Assembly (NCBI RefSeq): GCF_018919065.1
Contig: NZ_JAHLQG010000034.1
Location: forward strand, 80,661 to 144,660
DNA length: 64,000 nucleotides
Source of the DNA: Blautia sp. MSJ-9
GTDB taxonomy: Bacteria; Bacillota; Clostridia; Lachnospirales; Lachnospiraceae
Direction of reading: 5' to 3'
In this document: positions 51,609 to 60,355 of the stretch, one piece after another
Layout: every line of letters begins with the position of its first letter
Position numbering within the stretch: the first letter of the stretch is position 1
The notes under the pieces: generated by a model
What the model saw: the letters and a program-made list of their open reading frames with translations, nothing else
The model's database searches: none
Told to the model about the DNA's origin: nothing
Program-made: the position numbers and the translations under genes

Positions 51609-53483
51609 TTACTGTAATTCTATTCCCCATATCTTACAGTCTCTGGTTCCAACAACTGCATAATTATCATACACTGCCGGAGATGCCTCAATCACACCCT
51701 CACTGACAGATACTGTATCTTCCAGTTTTCCGGTTTTGCCGTCAAGAAGGCGGATATCACCTGTGCTGTTGCAATAAAGAACCTTACCACTTCCGTCTTC
51801 ATTATAAATACAAACCGGAGAAGACCATGCATAGGAAGAAGAATCCTCCCATGCTTTGGAACCGTCAGATTTTTTCAGACAGGCAAGAACTCCGGAGGCA
51901 TTGTCAGAAGTCTTGGATACTGTCACATATATGTAATCAGAAAGGCTGTTCTTTCCACATGCAATGGTTGACTGGACTCCTCCGGAAACACCATCGTCTG
52001 TATAGCATTCATAATCTGTATGCCAGATGATTTCTCCTGTTTCTGCATCGATTTTCCAGATCGGAATAGTTGCAGAATCATAGCTTCTCCATCCAAGACG
52101 GAAAGAAGTACTTACATACAGATACAGATGTCCGTTCTCGATTTCCAGAACAGGTGTAGAGTTTGAATCATCAAGAGTATCCTGTACCCATACAAGCTGA
52201 AGCGTATTCATGTTCAGGCACATCAGATTTCCTCCATTGTCAGTCATAAATGCATATCCTTTATAAATTGCCACACTGTCTTCCATTCCGATCCAGAATG
52301 ATTCTGTACTGCTTCTGGTTCCGTAATAACGCCATTTTACGGTTTTTCCTGGCTGAATAGATAATGTACCATTGTTCTGATCATATTGTGTATTCAGTTT
52401 GATCAGATACATAATTCCGTTTTCTCCAGGATAGATCAGAGTGTCTGTTTCCGCATCCACCAGCGCTGACCCGTCAAAAAAGCTCAGACTTCCTCGAAGT
52501 GAAAACTCATCATTATCTCCAAACGTATACATAACACTGCAGTCCAGCAGATTCACGACGAATACTCTTGCAGTTCCCTCATTGCTATTGTATCCGGCGC
52601 CAACATACATGATCGGATATCCTCTTGGATCCAGAGCTCCTGCCCCCTTAAATGTATATCCAAGATACAATGGGTCACGGGTCTTTTCTCCTGTTTTCAG
52701 ATCCAGAAAATATACATATCCATCCATGCAGGCATAAATCACTTCAACCAGTTCATCATCTGCTTTGGCTTTTTCAGTCATATTCATATGTGCCTTGACC
52801 TCTTTGGGCCATTTTCTCATAAGCGGCTGTCCGGTCCACCCGCTTCCGGTCCAGACTGCACTGCCGGAAGAAAGAGAACCGGTATCTGCAGACCACAGCT
52901 TGTTAAGTTTAAAACTGGTCATATTGGCATAACCATGTGTCGGATTATCACGAAAACTGTTTCCACGGAATGTGACAATTCCATCCGCATCTGTGTAATC
53001 TTCTCCAATGTTAAAAGAAATATCTGCATCAGCTTTGTAATCTGCAACATTTTCAAGTATACTTCCATCTACTTCAATATTTGTATAACTGATGAGATTT
53101 TCCGGTCTGGTTGAGTCTACACAGTGCGGTTCAAAAGGAATCTCTTTGCTCTCTTTCATTTCAACGATATCTTTGGATTTCTTTTTGCCTTTTGTTTTTT
53201 TAACTTTTGTTTTCTCTACTTTTGTCTCTTCTGCTTTGGCAGATAATACTTCCCTTGCATTTCCACTGCCAGTCTTTTTACCGGACAAAAAAATCATGCT
53301 TCCTGAAAGTACAAGCAATAGTACCAGAATGATGATTCCGCCAATCTTAACCTGTGGTTTCAGACGAAAACTTCTGCGTTTCCGTGCTCTTTCCTGCACG
53401 ATCGCTTTTTGAAGATGTTCCGGTCTTGCGGATTTTTCCTTGTGTCCACTTTCCCTAAAAGGTGTCTTTCTCTTTTGGTTCAT
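51609..53483 (-). CDS. PQQ-like beta-propeller repeat protein, membrane anchored
   Basis: The product has 624 residues. A basic N-terminal tail and one membrane helix (about 50-67) are followed by a charged Lys/Glu linker and a large beta-propeller-like domain with repeated blades (ACMDGYVYFLDLKTGEK, TDNGGNLMCLNMNTLQLVW, WKIDAETGEIIWHTDY, GTRDCKIWGI). It is exported and lies outside the membrane. The repeats resemble PQQ-binding-like (BamB/YWTD-type) propellers, but no PQQ enzyme motifs are seen. Function unknown. AAGGAG precedes the ATG. Confidence 0.85.
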   Translation of the reverse strand: MNQKRKTPFRESGHKEKSARPEHLQKAIVQERARKRRSFRLKPQVKIGGIIILVLLLVLSGSMIFLSGKKTGSGNAREVLSAKAEETKVEKTKVKKTKGKKKSKDIVEMKESKEIPFEPHCVDSTRPENLISYTNIEVDGSILENVADYKADADISFNIGEDYTDADGIVTFRGNSFRDNPTHGYANMTSFKLNKLWSADTGSLSSGSAVWTGSGWTGQPLMRKWPKEVKAHMNMTEKAKADDELVEVIYACMDGYVYFLDLKTGEKTRDPLYLGYTFKGAGALDPRGYPIMYVGAGYNSNEGTARVFVVNLLDCSVMYTFGDNDEFSLRGSLSFFDGSALVDAETDTLIYPGENGIMYLIKLNTQYDQNNGTLSIQPGKTVKWRYYGTRSSTESFWIGMEDSVAIYKGYAFMTDNGGNLMCLNMNTLQLVWVQDTLDDSNSTPVLEIENGHLYLYVSTSFRLGWRSYDSATIPIWKIDAETGEIIWHTDYECYTDDGVSGGVQSTIACGKNSLSDYIYVTVSKTSDNASGVLACLKKSDGSKAWEDSSSYAWSSPVCIYNEDGSGKVLYCNSTGDIRLLDGKTGKLEDTVSVSEGVIEASPAVYDNYAVVGTRDCKIWGIELQ

Positions 53484-53814
53484 ACTTTTCTCCTTAAAAA
53501 TCTAGTCAGGCAGCTAAAATCATGTGCTTTGCTCCTTGCTCATTCCGCCCCTGCCCTGATGTCTGTAAAAACAGTTTATCATACAACGCCTGATATAGTA
53601 AACAATAATATTCGCTCAGCATCTGCAACTGCAAACATCAGGCTACTGTTCACTCCGTTCTCAGTAACAATATTATAGCAATCTTTCCATACCCGGCAAT
53701 ATGCTTCGCAGGATTATCACCCTTCTACGACAACCGAATTCGGGCAAAATATACCGCAAAGTGGGGCGTGCAGATTGCGGGAATGATTTTTCAAACACGC
53801 TCTAAAACAGCAAC
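53484..53814. other. Intergenic region with two repeat copies
   Basis: This 331-base gap has no gene. A TCAGGCAGCTAAAATCATG-type copy of the upstream repeat lies at about 53505-53550, 20 bases from the propeller gene start. A GTTACTG-family hairpin with CTACTGTTCACTCCG and CTCAGTAAC lies at 53643-53668. The 53690-53800 part is GC-richer and resembles the end of an insertion element, without a gene I can name. Confidence 0.5.
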
Positions 53815-55029
53815 TTACAAATTTTCCAATACCGTCTTCAATGCATCCATATAAGTCGCTTTCGGCACAGTTTTGTCGTATAAAATATCTACTCTGCCTA
53901 ATTCTCTGTCCCCAGCAGAATAAATCATTTCGCCCGCTTTACTGCCTTTTTTTATCGGTGCATCTACTTCGCGATGAATGCGAAGTTTTCTTTTTACATC
54001 AGAAATATTCTGTCCATCGGTGCTGAGATACTGGAATTGTTTCTGATAAGTGAGGGGGACTGTTTTTTCTTTTCCTTTTCTGACCGGTACCTCCGGAAGC
54101 GCCTGCATTTTTTTGTCTATGTAGAGACTGCATTTGGAAAAGCCATAGTTGAGCATGGATGCGGCATCTTTGAAACGGACTTTATAGTCGGGAGCAGCCA
54201 TTACTACTGCGATCAGGGTAATTCCATTCCTCTTTGCTACCGCACTCAGACAGTATTTGGCAATACTGGTACTGCCGGTTTTCAGGCCGACACATCCCTC
54301 ATAACTGCGGATCAGTTTGTTGGTATTTGTAAGCCCGAATTCACTGGAACCCTGTCTGGTTACGTGAGTGATATTCTCCATCCAGATGGAGGAATATTCC
54401 AGAATCTTTGGATATTTTGTAATCAGCTCACGGCTCATAATTGCGATGTCTCTGGCTGTCGTGTAATGATTTGTGGATTCCGTCAAGCCGCAACAGTCTT
54501 CAAAATTGGTGTTTTCCATTCCCAGTTCTGCTGCACGCTCATTCATGTGACGGACAAATTCCTGCTCACTGCCGCAGATATGCTCGGCCATAGCTACACT
54601 GGCATCATTTCCCGAAGCGATCACAATACATTTGATCAGGGTTTCCACTGTCTGTGTTTCGCCTTCTTCCAGAAATACCTGAGAACCTCCCATGGACCTG
54701 GCATGGGCACTGGTTGTTACAACGTCGTCCATTTTCAGATTTCCTTTTTCCAGTGCATCAAAGATCAGGATCAATGTCATGATCTTCGTAATACTGGCCG
54801 GACTTCGTCTGGTGTCCTGATCTTTCTGATAAATGACAGTCCCTGTCTGAGCTTCCATCAAAATTCCGGACGGTGCCTGGATCAGGTCTGCAGTCTCTGG
54901 CTGCTGGCTGCTGTTTTCCTGTATCGTTTCATCTGTAGAATTGTTCTGTGCTCTGACTGCCAGCGGTGTCAGAAGCATGATAAGTGATATGATACATGCA
55001 CATATTAATGAAATCCATTTCTTTACCAT
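53815..55029 (-). CDS. D-alanyl-D-alanine carboxypeptidase, copy 2
   Basis: The product has 404 residues: signal peptide (about 1-27), SPASITK (active-site Ser and Lys), SGN, and LKTGSTS, plus the C-terminal PBP5-like domain. It is a second low-molecular-weight PBP, different from the one at 45.8-47.0 kb, including an acidic region after the signal. GGAG lies 7 bases before the ATG. Its place after the cardiolipin synthase gene, with a terminator between, suggests it is expressed separately. Confidence 0.93.
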   Translation of the reverse strand: MVKKWISLICACIISLIMLLTPLAVRAQNNSTDETIQENSSQQPETADLIQAPSGILMEAQTGTVIYQKDQDTRRSPASITKIMTLILIFDALEKGNLKMDDVVTTSAHARSMGGSQVFLEEGETQTVETLIKCIVIASGNDASVAMAEHICGSEQEFVRHMNERAAELGMENTNFEDCCGLTESTNHYTTARDIAIMSRELITKYPKILEYSSIWMENITHVTRQGSSEFGLTNTNKLIRSYEGCVGLKTGSTSIAKYCLSAVAKRNGITLIAVVMAAPDYKVRFKDAASMLNYGFSKCSLYIDKKMQALPEVPVRKGKEKTVPLTYQKQFQYLSTDGQNISDVKRKLRIHREVDAPIKKGSKAGEMIYSAGDRELGRVDILYDKTVPKATYMDALKTVLENL

Positions 55030-55225
55030 ATTTTCGCTCCGGCAGATATATTCTATTCTATTATAAAAACATTTTTTAGAAAATATGCCTGTATATCTTG
55101 TTGCTGAAAAAGATCCTGCAAATACAATCTAAGTCATTTATAAACTGGTTTGATGATGACCCTGACTATTATTTCTTCATTTTAGGTCATCCATGAGCTG
55201 GTTTGGCTTTTCTTAATTACTTACA

Positions 55226-55280
55226 TAAAAATAGATGTAATGTATATCTTTTCATATTTATACATTACACCTATTTTTTA
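55226..55280 (-). terminator. Terminator after cardiolipin synthase
   Basis: AAAAATAGATGTAATGTATA (55227-55246) pairs with TATACATTACACCTATTTTT (from 55259). A T-run follows on the minus strand, about 10 bases after the stop at 55289. Confidence 0.8.
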
Positions 55281-55288
55281 TAATTCAC

Positions 55289-56887
55289 TTACAGCATCGG
55301 AGCAAACACGCGGAAGATATTCTGCATCATACGCACCCCTATATTTCTGTTCAGACAGAATTCCAGCTCTACAGGACGACAGTATTCCATTGTCTGGACA
55401 AAATCGTCCTTGATATCCTGTATCACTCTGTTCTTATAAATCCATACACCATCTTCAAAGTGAAGATACAGACTTCGATAATCCAGATTGATAGTTCCTA
55501 CCACGCCGATCTCATCATCGCACACAAAAGATTTCGCATGCAGAAAACCTGGCTGGTATTCATAGACTTTTACACCTGCTTCCAGCAACTGTTTGTAGTA
55601 GGACTGAGTCAGAAGAAATACCAGTTTCTTGTCCGGAATTCCAGGAGTCATAATACGGACATCTACCCCACTCTTAGCTGCCAGACACAGAGCTGTCATC
55701 ATCTCATTATCAATGATCAGATATGGTGTACAGATGTACACATATTTCTTGGCTTTATTAATAATGTTCAGGTATACATTCTCGCCAACGATCTCCTCGT
55801 CCAGCGGAGTATCGCAGAATGGCTGAATAAATCCATCGCTCTCAAATTCTTCTTCATGGTATTTGTGCGGAAAATAAGCTTCATAATCAATGCTCTCATC
55901 AGATCTGCCTACAACCGCCCACATATGAAGAAACATAGCTGTCATATTCCAGACTGCCTCACCTTTGAGCATTACTGCAGTGTCTTTCCAATGACCGAAC
56001 CGCTCCTTCTGATTGATGTATTCATCTGCCAGATTGATACCACCGGTAAATCCTACCCATCCGTCTATGATACAAAGTTTCCTGTGGTCACGGTTATTCT
56101 GAATGATATTCAGAAGTGGACGGAACGGGTTAAACACCTGACAGGAAATCCCCTTGGCACGGAGTTCTTCATAATATTTATGCGGAAGTGTGGTAAGACA
56201 CCCAAATCCATCGTAGATCAGGCGGACATCTACGCCTTCTGCTGCTTTCTCTTCCAGAATATGAAGGATAGTCTGCCACATCACGCCATCATTAATAATG
56301 AAATATTCGATAAAAATATATTTCTTCGCCTGTTTCAATTCCCTGACAAGCATCGGAAACATATCATCTCCTACCTGGAAATACTCTGCTGTGGTATTCT
56401 CATGAACCGGAAATCTGGAATTATCCGAAATATATCTGGACTGGATCGCAGCTGACGGATTCATCTCTTCCAGCCTCTCTCTTGTCTCAGGCCGATCCTG
56501 CAGATAATCCCTGCTTTCCTCAATCCTTTGTTCAAAATGCTGCTGCATGATCGTGGCAATCCTGGAACGTCCGAAAAGGAAATACAGAACGACTCCGAGG
56601 ATTGGCAGCACCAGGATCAGTATGATCCACGCCAGTTTATACGATGGATTAATCTCCTTGTTCAGAATCCATAATACAATCACAACTCCTGCCAGCTTAA
56701 GCAGGATATCTACATATCTGGAATAAGTCGCCAGACGCAGTACCATCATCATGATCCAGCCAAACTGGACCAAAATAGCTACTGCCACATAAAAGATTCT
56801 GTTAAAGAGCAGCTTGGCAATTTTCTTTAACAGTAACAGGATCCAGTTTTTCTTTTCTTTCAGTCTTTTGTTGTTCTCTGCTTTCAA
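55289..56887 (-). CDS. cls: Cardiolipin synthase
   Basis: The product has 532 residues: two N-terminal membrane helices (about 30-100), then two phospholipase D motifs HRKLCIID and HAKSFVCDD. It joins phosphatidylglycerol molecules into cardiolipin at the membrane. The TTG at 56887 has AAGGA 6 bases upstream. Length is normal for the Firmicutes enzyme. It appears to be a single unit. Confidence 0.95.
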   Translation of the reverse strand: MKAENNKRLKEKKNWILLLLKKIAKLLFNRIFYVAVAILVQFGWIMMMVLRLATYSRYVDILLKLAGVVIVLWILNKEINPSYKLAWIILILVLPILGVVLYFLFGRSRIATIMQQHFEQRIEESRDYLQDRPETRERLEEMNPSAAIQSRYISDNSRFPVHENTTAEYFQVGDDMFPMLVRELKQAKKYIFIEYFIINDGVMWQTILHILEEKAAEGVDVRLIYDGFGCLTTLPHKYYEELRAKGISCQVFNPFRPLLNIIQNNRDHRKLCIIDGWVGFTGGINLADEYINQKERFGHWKDTAVMLKGEAVWNMTAMFLHMWAVVGRSDESIDYEAYFPHKYHEEEFESDGFIQPFCDTPLDEEIVGENVYLNIINKAKKYVYICTPYLIIDNEMMTALCLAAKSGVDVRIMTPGIPDKKLVFLLTQSYYKQLLEAGVKVYEYQPGFLHAKSFVCDDEIGVVGTINLDYRSLYLHFEDGVWIYKNRVIQDIKDDFVQTMEYCRPVELEFCLNRNIGVRMMQNIFRVFAPML

Positions 56888-56927
56888 GATTATTTCCTTC
56901 CCCTGACCGATTCATAAGTACATTTTT

Positions 56928-56979
56928 GTTACTGTACCTGAATCAAATATGCGTTACTGTTCATTTTATTTTCAGTAAC
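56928..56979. repeat. GTTACTG repeat copies upstream of cls
   Basis: GTTACTG (56928-56934) is followed by GTTACTGTTCA (56953-56963) and an inverted CAGTAAC (56973-56979). The second pair is a 7-bp hairpin like those elsewhere. The rest of this gap contains the rpsU terminator. Confidence 0.6.
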
Positions 56980-57043
56980 AATGTCAAATTTCATTCCAGA
57001 TTGTCTGTGGCAATGGAATTTCGGCTTATTTCTCCATTATGAT

Positions 57044-57075
57044 AAAAATCCCTGACAAACTGTCAGGGATTTTTG
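57044..57075 (-). terminator. Terminator after rpsU
   Basis: AAAAATCCCTGACA (57044-57057) and TGTCAGGGATTTTT (57061-57074) form a perfect 14-bp stem with a 3-base loop, ending in T-runs, just after the rpsU stop (57083). Confidence 0.93.
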
Positions 57076-57082
57076 CGCACAA

Positions 57083-57259
57083 TTAATTATATTTACGTTT
57101 TCTTGCGGCTTCAGATTTCTTTTTACGACGAACGCTTGGTTTCTCGTAATGCTCTCTTTTGCGGATTTCCTGCTGAATTCCTGCTTTTGCGCAGCTTCTC
57201 TTGAATCTGCGAAGAGCGCTATCTAAAGTCTCGTTCTCTTTTACGATTACGTTTGACAT
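57083..57259 (-). CDS. rpsU: 30S ribosomal protein S21
   Basis: The product has 58 residues, beginning [23 protein letters not shown] and ending with a basic [15 protein letters not shown] tail, as in S21. S21 binds near the 3' end of 16S rRNA. The ATG at 57259 has AGGTG 7 bases upstream; a longer frame to 57370 does not match the family. It has its own promoter, leader hairpin and terminator. Confidence 0.97.
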   Translation of the reverse strand: MSNVIVKENETLDSALRRFKRSCAKAGIQQEIRKREHYEKPSVRRKKKSEAARKRKYN

Positions 57260-57281
57260 AGACTCACACCTAACCTCCCTC

Positions 57282-57310
57282 CAGTTGTAGATTGTGCTAA
57301 AATACAACTG
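57282..57310 (-). promoter_or_regulatory. rpsU leader hairpin
   Basis: CAGTTGTA (57282-57289) and TACAACTG (57303-57310) form a perfect 8-bp stem, just before the ribosome-binding region of rpsU. An autoregulatory role is possible. Confidence 0.45.
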
Positions 57311-57337
57311 TCTGGGTATTTTTCTTGCACAAGTGAT

Positions 57338-57367
57338 ATTATATATCATTGCCGGTGTGTTCGTCAA
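57338..57367 (-). promoter_or_regulatory. Promoter of rpsU
   Basis: On the minus strand TTGACG (57367-57362) and TATAAT (57343-57338) are separated by 18 bases. It is 80 bases before the rpsU start codon. Confidence 0.7.
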
Positions 57368-57472
57368 CATCTTTTTGGTTAAATTTTGCAGAAATTTGAA
57401 TCTTGTCTATCTGTCACTATTTTGCAGAAAATCCTCTTATATTTCTGGAGAATTTAACCGAATAACAGCAGC

Positions 57473-57510
57473 CCCTGACTGTTGCTTTCCAATTCTGGCA
57501 AAAGTCAGGG
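57473..57510 (-). terminator. Putative terminator after alaS
   Basis: CCCTGACT (57473-57480) and AGTCAGGG (57503-57510) pair, 25 bases after the alaS stop. The T-tract is poor, so the call is weak. Confidence 0.45.
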
Positions 57511-57534
57511 ACTTATTATTTTACATAAATTCTA

Positions 57535-60174
57535 TTATTTCAGCTGGCCCTCAAGGATTCCTGCTGCTGCATCTACAGCTTCCTGAGCTTTGGCCGGGTT
57601 CTTTCCGCCGGCCTGAGCCATGTTCGGACGTCCGCCGCCGCCACCGCCTACGATGGCTGCCACTGCTTTGATCAGGTTACCTGCGTGTGCGCCTGCTTTC
57701 TGTGCTGTATCTGTAGCCATGGCAAGAAGGTTTACTTTCTCGCCGTTTACTGCTGCCAGGAGGACAACACCTTCACCAAGTTTACCCTTCAGCTGATCGC
57801 CAAGGTCACGAAGTCCGTTCATGTCAACTCCGTCTACTTTTGCAGCGAGGAGTTTCACACCTTTGACTTCTACCACTTTATCCATAACATCTCCCAGAGC
57901 GCCCTGAGCCAGTTTGCTCTTTAAGGATTCGTTCTCGCTGGAGAGTGCTTTCACTTCTCCCTGAAGATGTCCGATCTTCTCTACGATCTCCGCAGGATTT
58001 GCTTTCAGAGCTTTTGCTACTGCGTGAAGCAGTTCTTCCTGTTTCTTATAGTATTCCAGAACTCCGTTGCCTGTCAGAGCCTCGATACGGCGCACACCTG
58101 CTGCGATACCGGATTCAGAAACGATCTTGAACAGCATGATATTGCTTGTATTTGCCACATGAGTACCACCGCAGAGTTCCTTGGAGAAATCACCCATGGA
58201 TACCACACGTACCTTCTGATCATATTTCTCTCCGAACAGAGCCATTGCTCCGGATTTCTTAGCCTCTTCCACATCCATAACATCTGTACGGACTTCAAGT
58301 CCGGCCTGGATTTCTTTGTTTACAAGCGCTTCTACCTGTGCGATCTCATCTGCTGTCATAGCCTGGAAATGAGCAAAGTCGAAACGAAGTCTGTCCGGTG
58401 TCACCAGAGAACCTTTCTGTTCTACATGGCTTCCAAGTACTGTCTTTAGTGCTTTCTGAAGAAGATGTGTTGCACTGTGGTTCTTCTCAGTGTCTCTTCT
58501 TGCAGCTTCATTTACTTTCAGGGAAACAGTTTCACCTGTGGAGATCATACCGGATTCCATATGACCTACATGACCGAATTTACCGCCACGGAGTTTGATC
58601 GTATCTTCTACTACGAACTTACCGTTTGCAGTTTCGATCACACCAGTGTCACCGACCTGTCCACCCATGGTTGCATAGAATGGAGTCTTCTCCACGAAAA
58701 TTGTACCTTTCTGTCCTTCCATCAGGGAGTTTACAATCTCTGTCTCTGTTGTAAGAACAGTTACTTTGGAATCAAAGGTAAGATGATCATATCCTACGAA
58801 TTCTGTTGTAACGTTTACATCGATATCATCATATACAGTTGCGTCAGCACCCATATAGTTTGTTACTTCACGTGCAGAACGGGCTTTGTTTCTCTGCTCT
58901 TCCATGCATTTCTGGAAGCCTTCTTCATCGATATCATAGCCTTTTTCCTCAAGGATCTCTTTTGTAAGATCCATCGGGAATCCGTAAGTATCATATAATT
59001 TGAATGCATTTTCGCCGGAAAGTGTTTTCTCTCCTGCTGCTGTCATTGCATCTTCCATTTCACCAAGGATACGAAGACCCTGGTCGATAGTCTTGTTAAA
59101 CTGGTTCTCTTCGTTTGTCAGAACTTTGAAGATGAATTCTTTCTTCTCTTCCAGTTCCGGATATCCTGCTTTGGAACCGTTGATCACTTCTTCACTTAAT
59201 TTAGCAAGGAAAGTGCCTTCGATGCCAAGAAGACGTCCGTGACGTGCCGCACGGCGGATCAGACGGCGAAGTACATATCCACGGCCTTCGTTTGTAGGCA
59301 TGATACCGTCAGAGATCATAAATGTTGCAGAGCGGATATGGTCTGTGATCAGTCGGATAGATACATCATCGTTGTAGTTTTTCTCATATTCTTTTCCGGA
59401 AATCTTGCATACCAAGTTACGCAGTGCGCAGATAGTGTCTACGTCAAAGATAGAGTCTACGTCCTGGACAACAACTGCCAGACGTTCCAGACCCATACCT
59501 GTATCAATGTTCTTCTGTTTCAGTGTTGTATAATTTCCGTTACCGTCATTCTCAAACTGGGTAAATACGTTGTTCCATACTTCCATGTAACGGTCGCAGT
59601 CACAGCCTACTGTACAGCCAGGTTTACCGCAGCCGTATTTCTCTCCACGATCATAGTAGATTTCTGAACATGGACCACATGGGCCAGCGCCGTGCTCCCA
59701 GAAGTTGTCTTCTTTTCCGAAACGGAAGATTCTCTCAGCCGGGATTCCAATCTCTTTATTCCAGATATCGAATGCTTCATCATCTTCCAGATATACAGAC
59801 GGATAAAGACGGTTTGCGTCCAGTCCTACTACTTCTGTCAGGAATTCCCATGACCAGTGGATTGCTTCTGTTTTGAAGTAATCACCGAATGAGAAGTTAC
59901 CGAGCATTTCGAAGAATGTACCGTGACGTGCAGTCTTACCTACATTCTCGATATCGCCTGTACGGATACATTTCTGGCAGGTACTTACTCTTGTTCTCGG
60001 TGGGATTTCAGCACCTGTAAAATATGGTTTCAGCGGAGCCATACCTGCGTTGATCAGCAGAAGACTCTTATCTCCCTGTGGTACCAGGGAAAAGCTTTTC
60101 ATTACCAGATGTCCTTTGCTCTCCATGAAGTCGAGGAACATCTGACGAAGTTCGTTTACTCCGTATTTCTTCAT
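57535..60174 (-). CDS. alaS: Alanine-tRNA ligase
   Basis: The product has 879 residues. The class II catalytic domain has LRQMFLDFMESKGH and GHVKSFSLVPQGD-like segments near the start, the editing domain has HSATHLLQ and the CGGTHV zinc/editing motif, and the glycine-rich C-terminal C-Ala domain ends with GGGGGGRPNMAQAGG. It charges tRNA-Ala in the cytoplasm and corrects Ser/Gly errors. The ATG at 60174 with GAGGA upstream replaces a longer frame to 60336 that lacks a ribosome site. It is monocistronic. Confidence 0.97.
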   Translation of the reverse strand: MKKYGVNELRQMFLDFMESKGHLVMKSFSLVPQGDKSLLLINAGMAPLKPYFTGAEIPPRTRVSTCQKCIRTGDIENVGKTARHGTFFEMLGNFSFGDYFKTEAIHWSWEFLTEVVGLDANRLYPSVYLEDDEAFDIWNKEIGIPAERIFRFGKEDNFWEHGAGPCGPCSEIYYDRGEKYGCGKPGCTVGCDCDRYMEVWNNVFTQFENDGNGNYTTLKQKNIDTGMGLERLAVVVQDVDSIFDVDTICALRNLVCKISGKEYEKNYNDDVSIRLITDHIRSATFMISDGIMPTNEGRGYVLRRLIRRAARHGRLLGIEGTFLAKLSEEVINGSKAGYPELEEKKEFIFKVLTNEENQFNKTIDQGLRILGEMEDAMTAAGEKTLSGENAFKLYDTYGFPMDLTKEILEEKGYDIDEEGFQKCMEEQRNKARSAREVTNYMGADATVYDDIDVNVTTEFVGYDHLTFDSKVTVLTTETEIVNSLMEGQKGTIFVEKTPFYATMGGQVGDTGVIETANGKFVVEDTIKLRGGKFGHVGHMESGMISTGETVSLKVNEAARRDTEKNHSATHLLQKALKTVLGSHVEQKGSLVTPDRLRFDFAHFQAMTADEIAQVEALVNKEIQAGLEVRTDVMDVEEAKKSGAMALFGEKYDQKVRVVSMGDFSKELCGGTHVANTSNIMLFKIVSESGIAAGVRRIEALTGNGVLEYYKKQEELLHAVAKALKANPAEIVEKIGHLQGEVKALSSENESLKSKLAQGALGDVMDKVVEVKGVKLLAAKVDGVDMNGLRDLGDQLKGKLGEGVVLLAAVNGEKVNLLAMATDTAQKAGAHAGNLIKAVAAIVGGGGGGRPNMAQAGGKNPAKAQEAVDAAAGILEGQLK

Positions 60175-60355
60175 AACCTTTTCCTCCTGAATCAGATATG
60201 CAGATATTTCTCTGACAGACTCCATAAGAATCTGTTTGGAAATACTCCGCACATCCTGATATTTTTTATAATCCTCTATACATATTCTGTCCGATTTCCA
60301 AAAACATAACGTCTTTTTACCGCCGGACCATTTCATGCATTTCTTATATTATATA

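Noticed and set aside
53974..54987. A 337-codon plus-strand frame opposite the second carboxypeptidase
   Set aside because: Antisense to a complete PBP gene with catalytic motifs; composition and lack of a ribosome site argue against it.
55460..56455. A 331-codon plus-strand frame opposite cls
   Set aside because: The cls frame has both phospholipase D motifs; the opposite one shows no domain.
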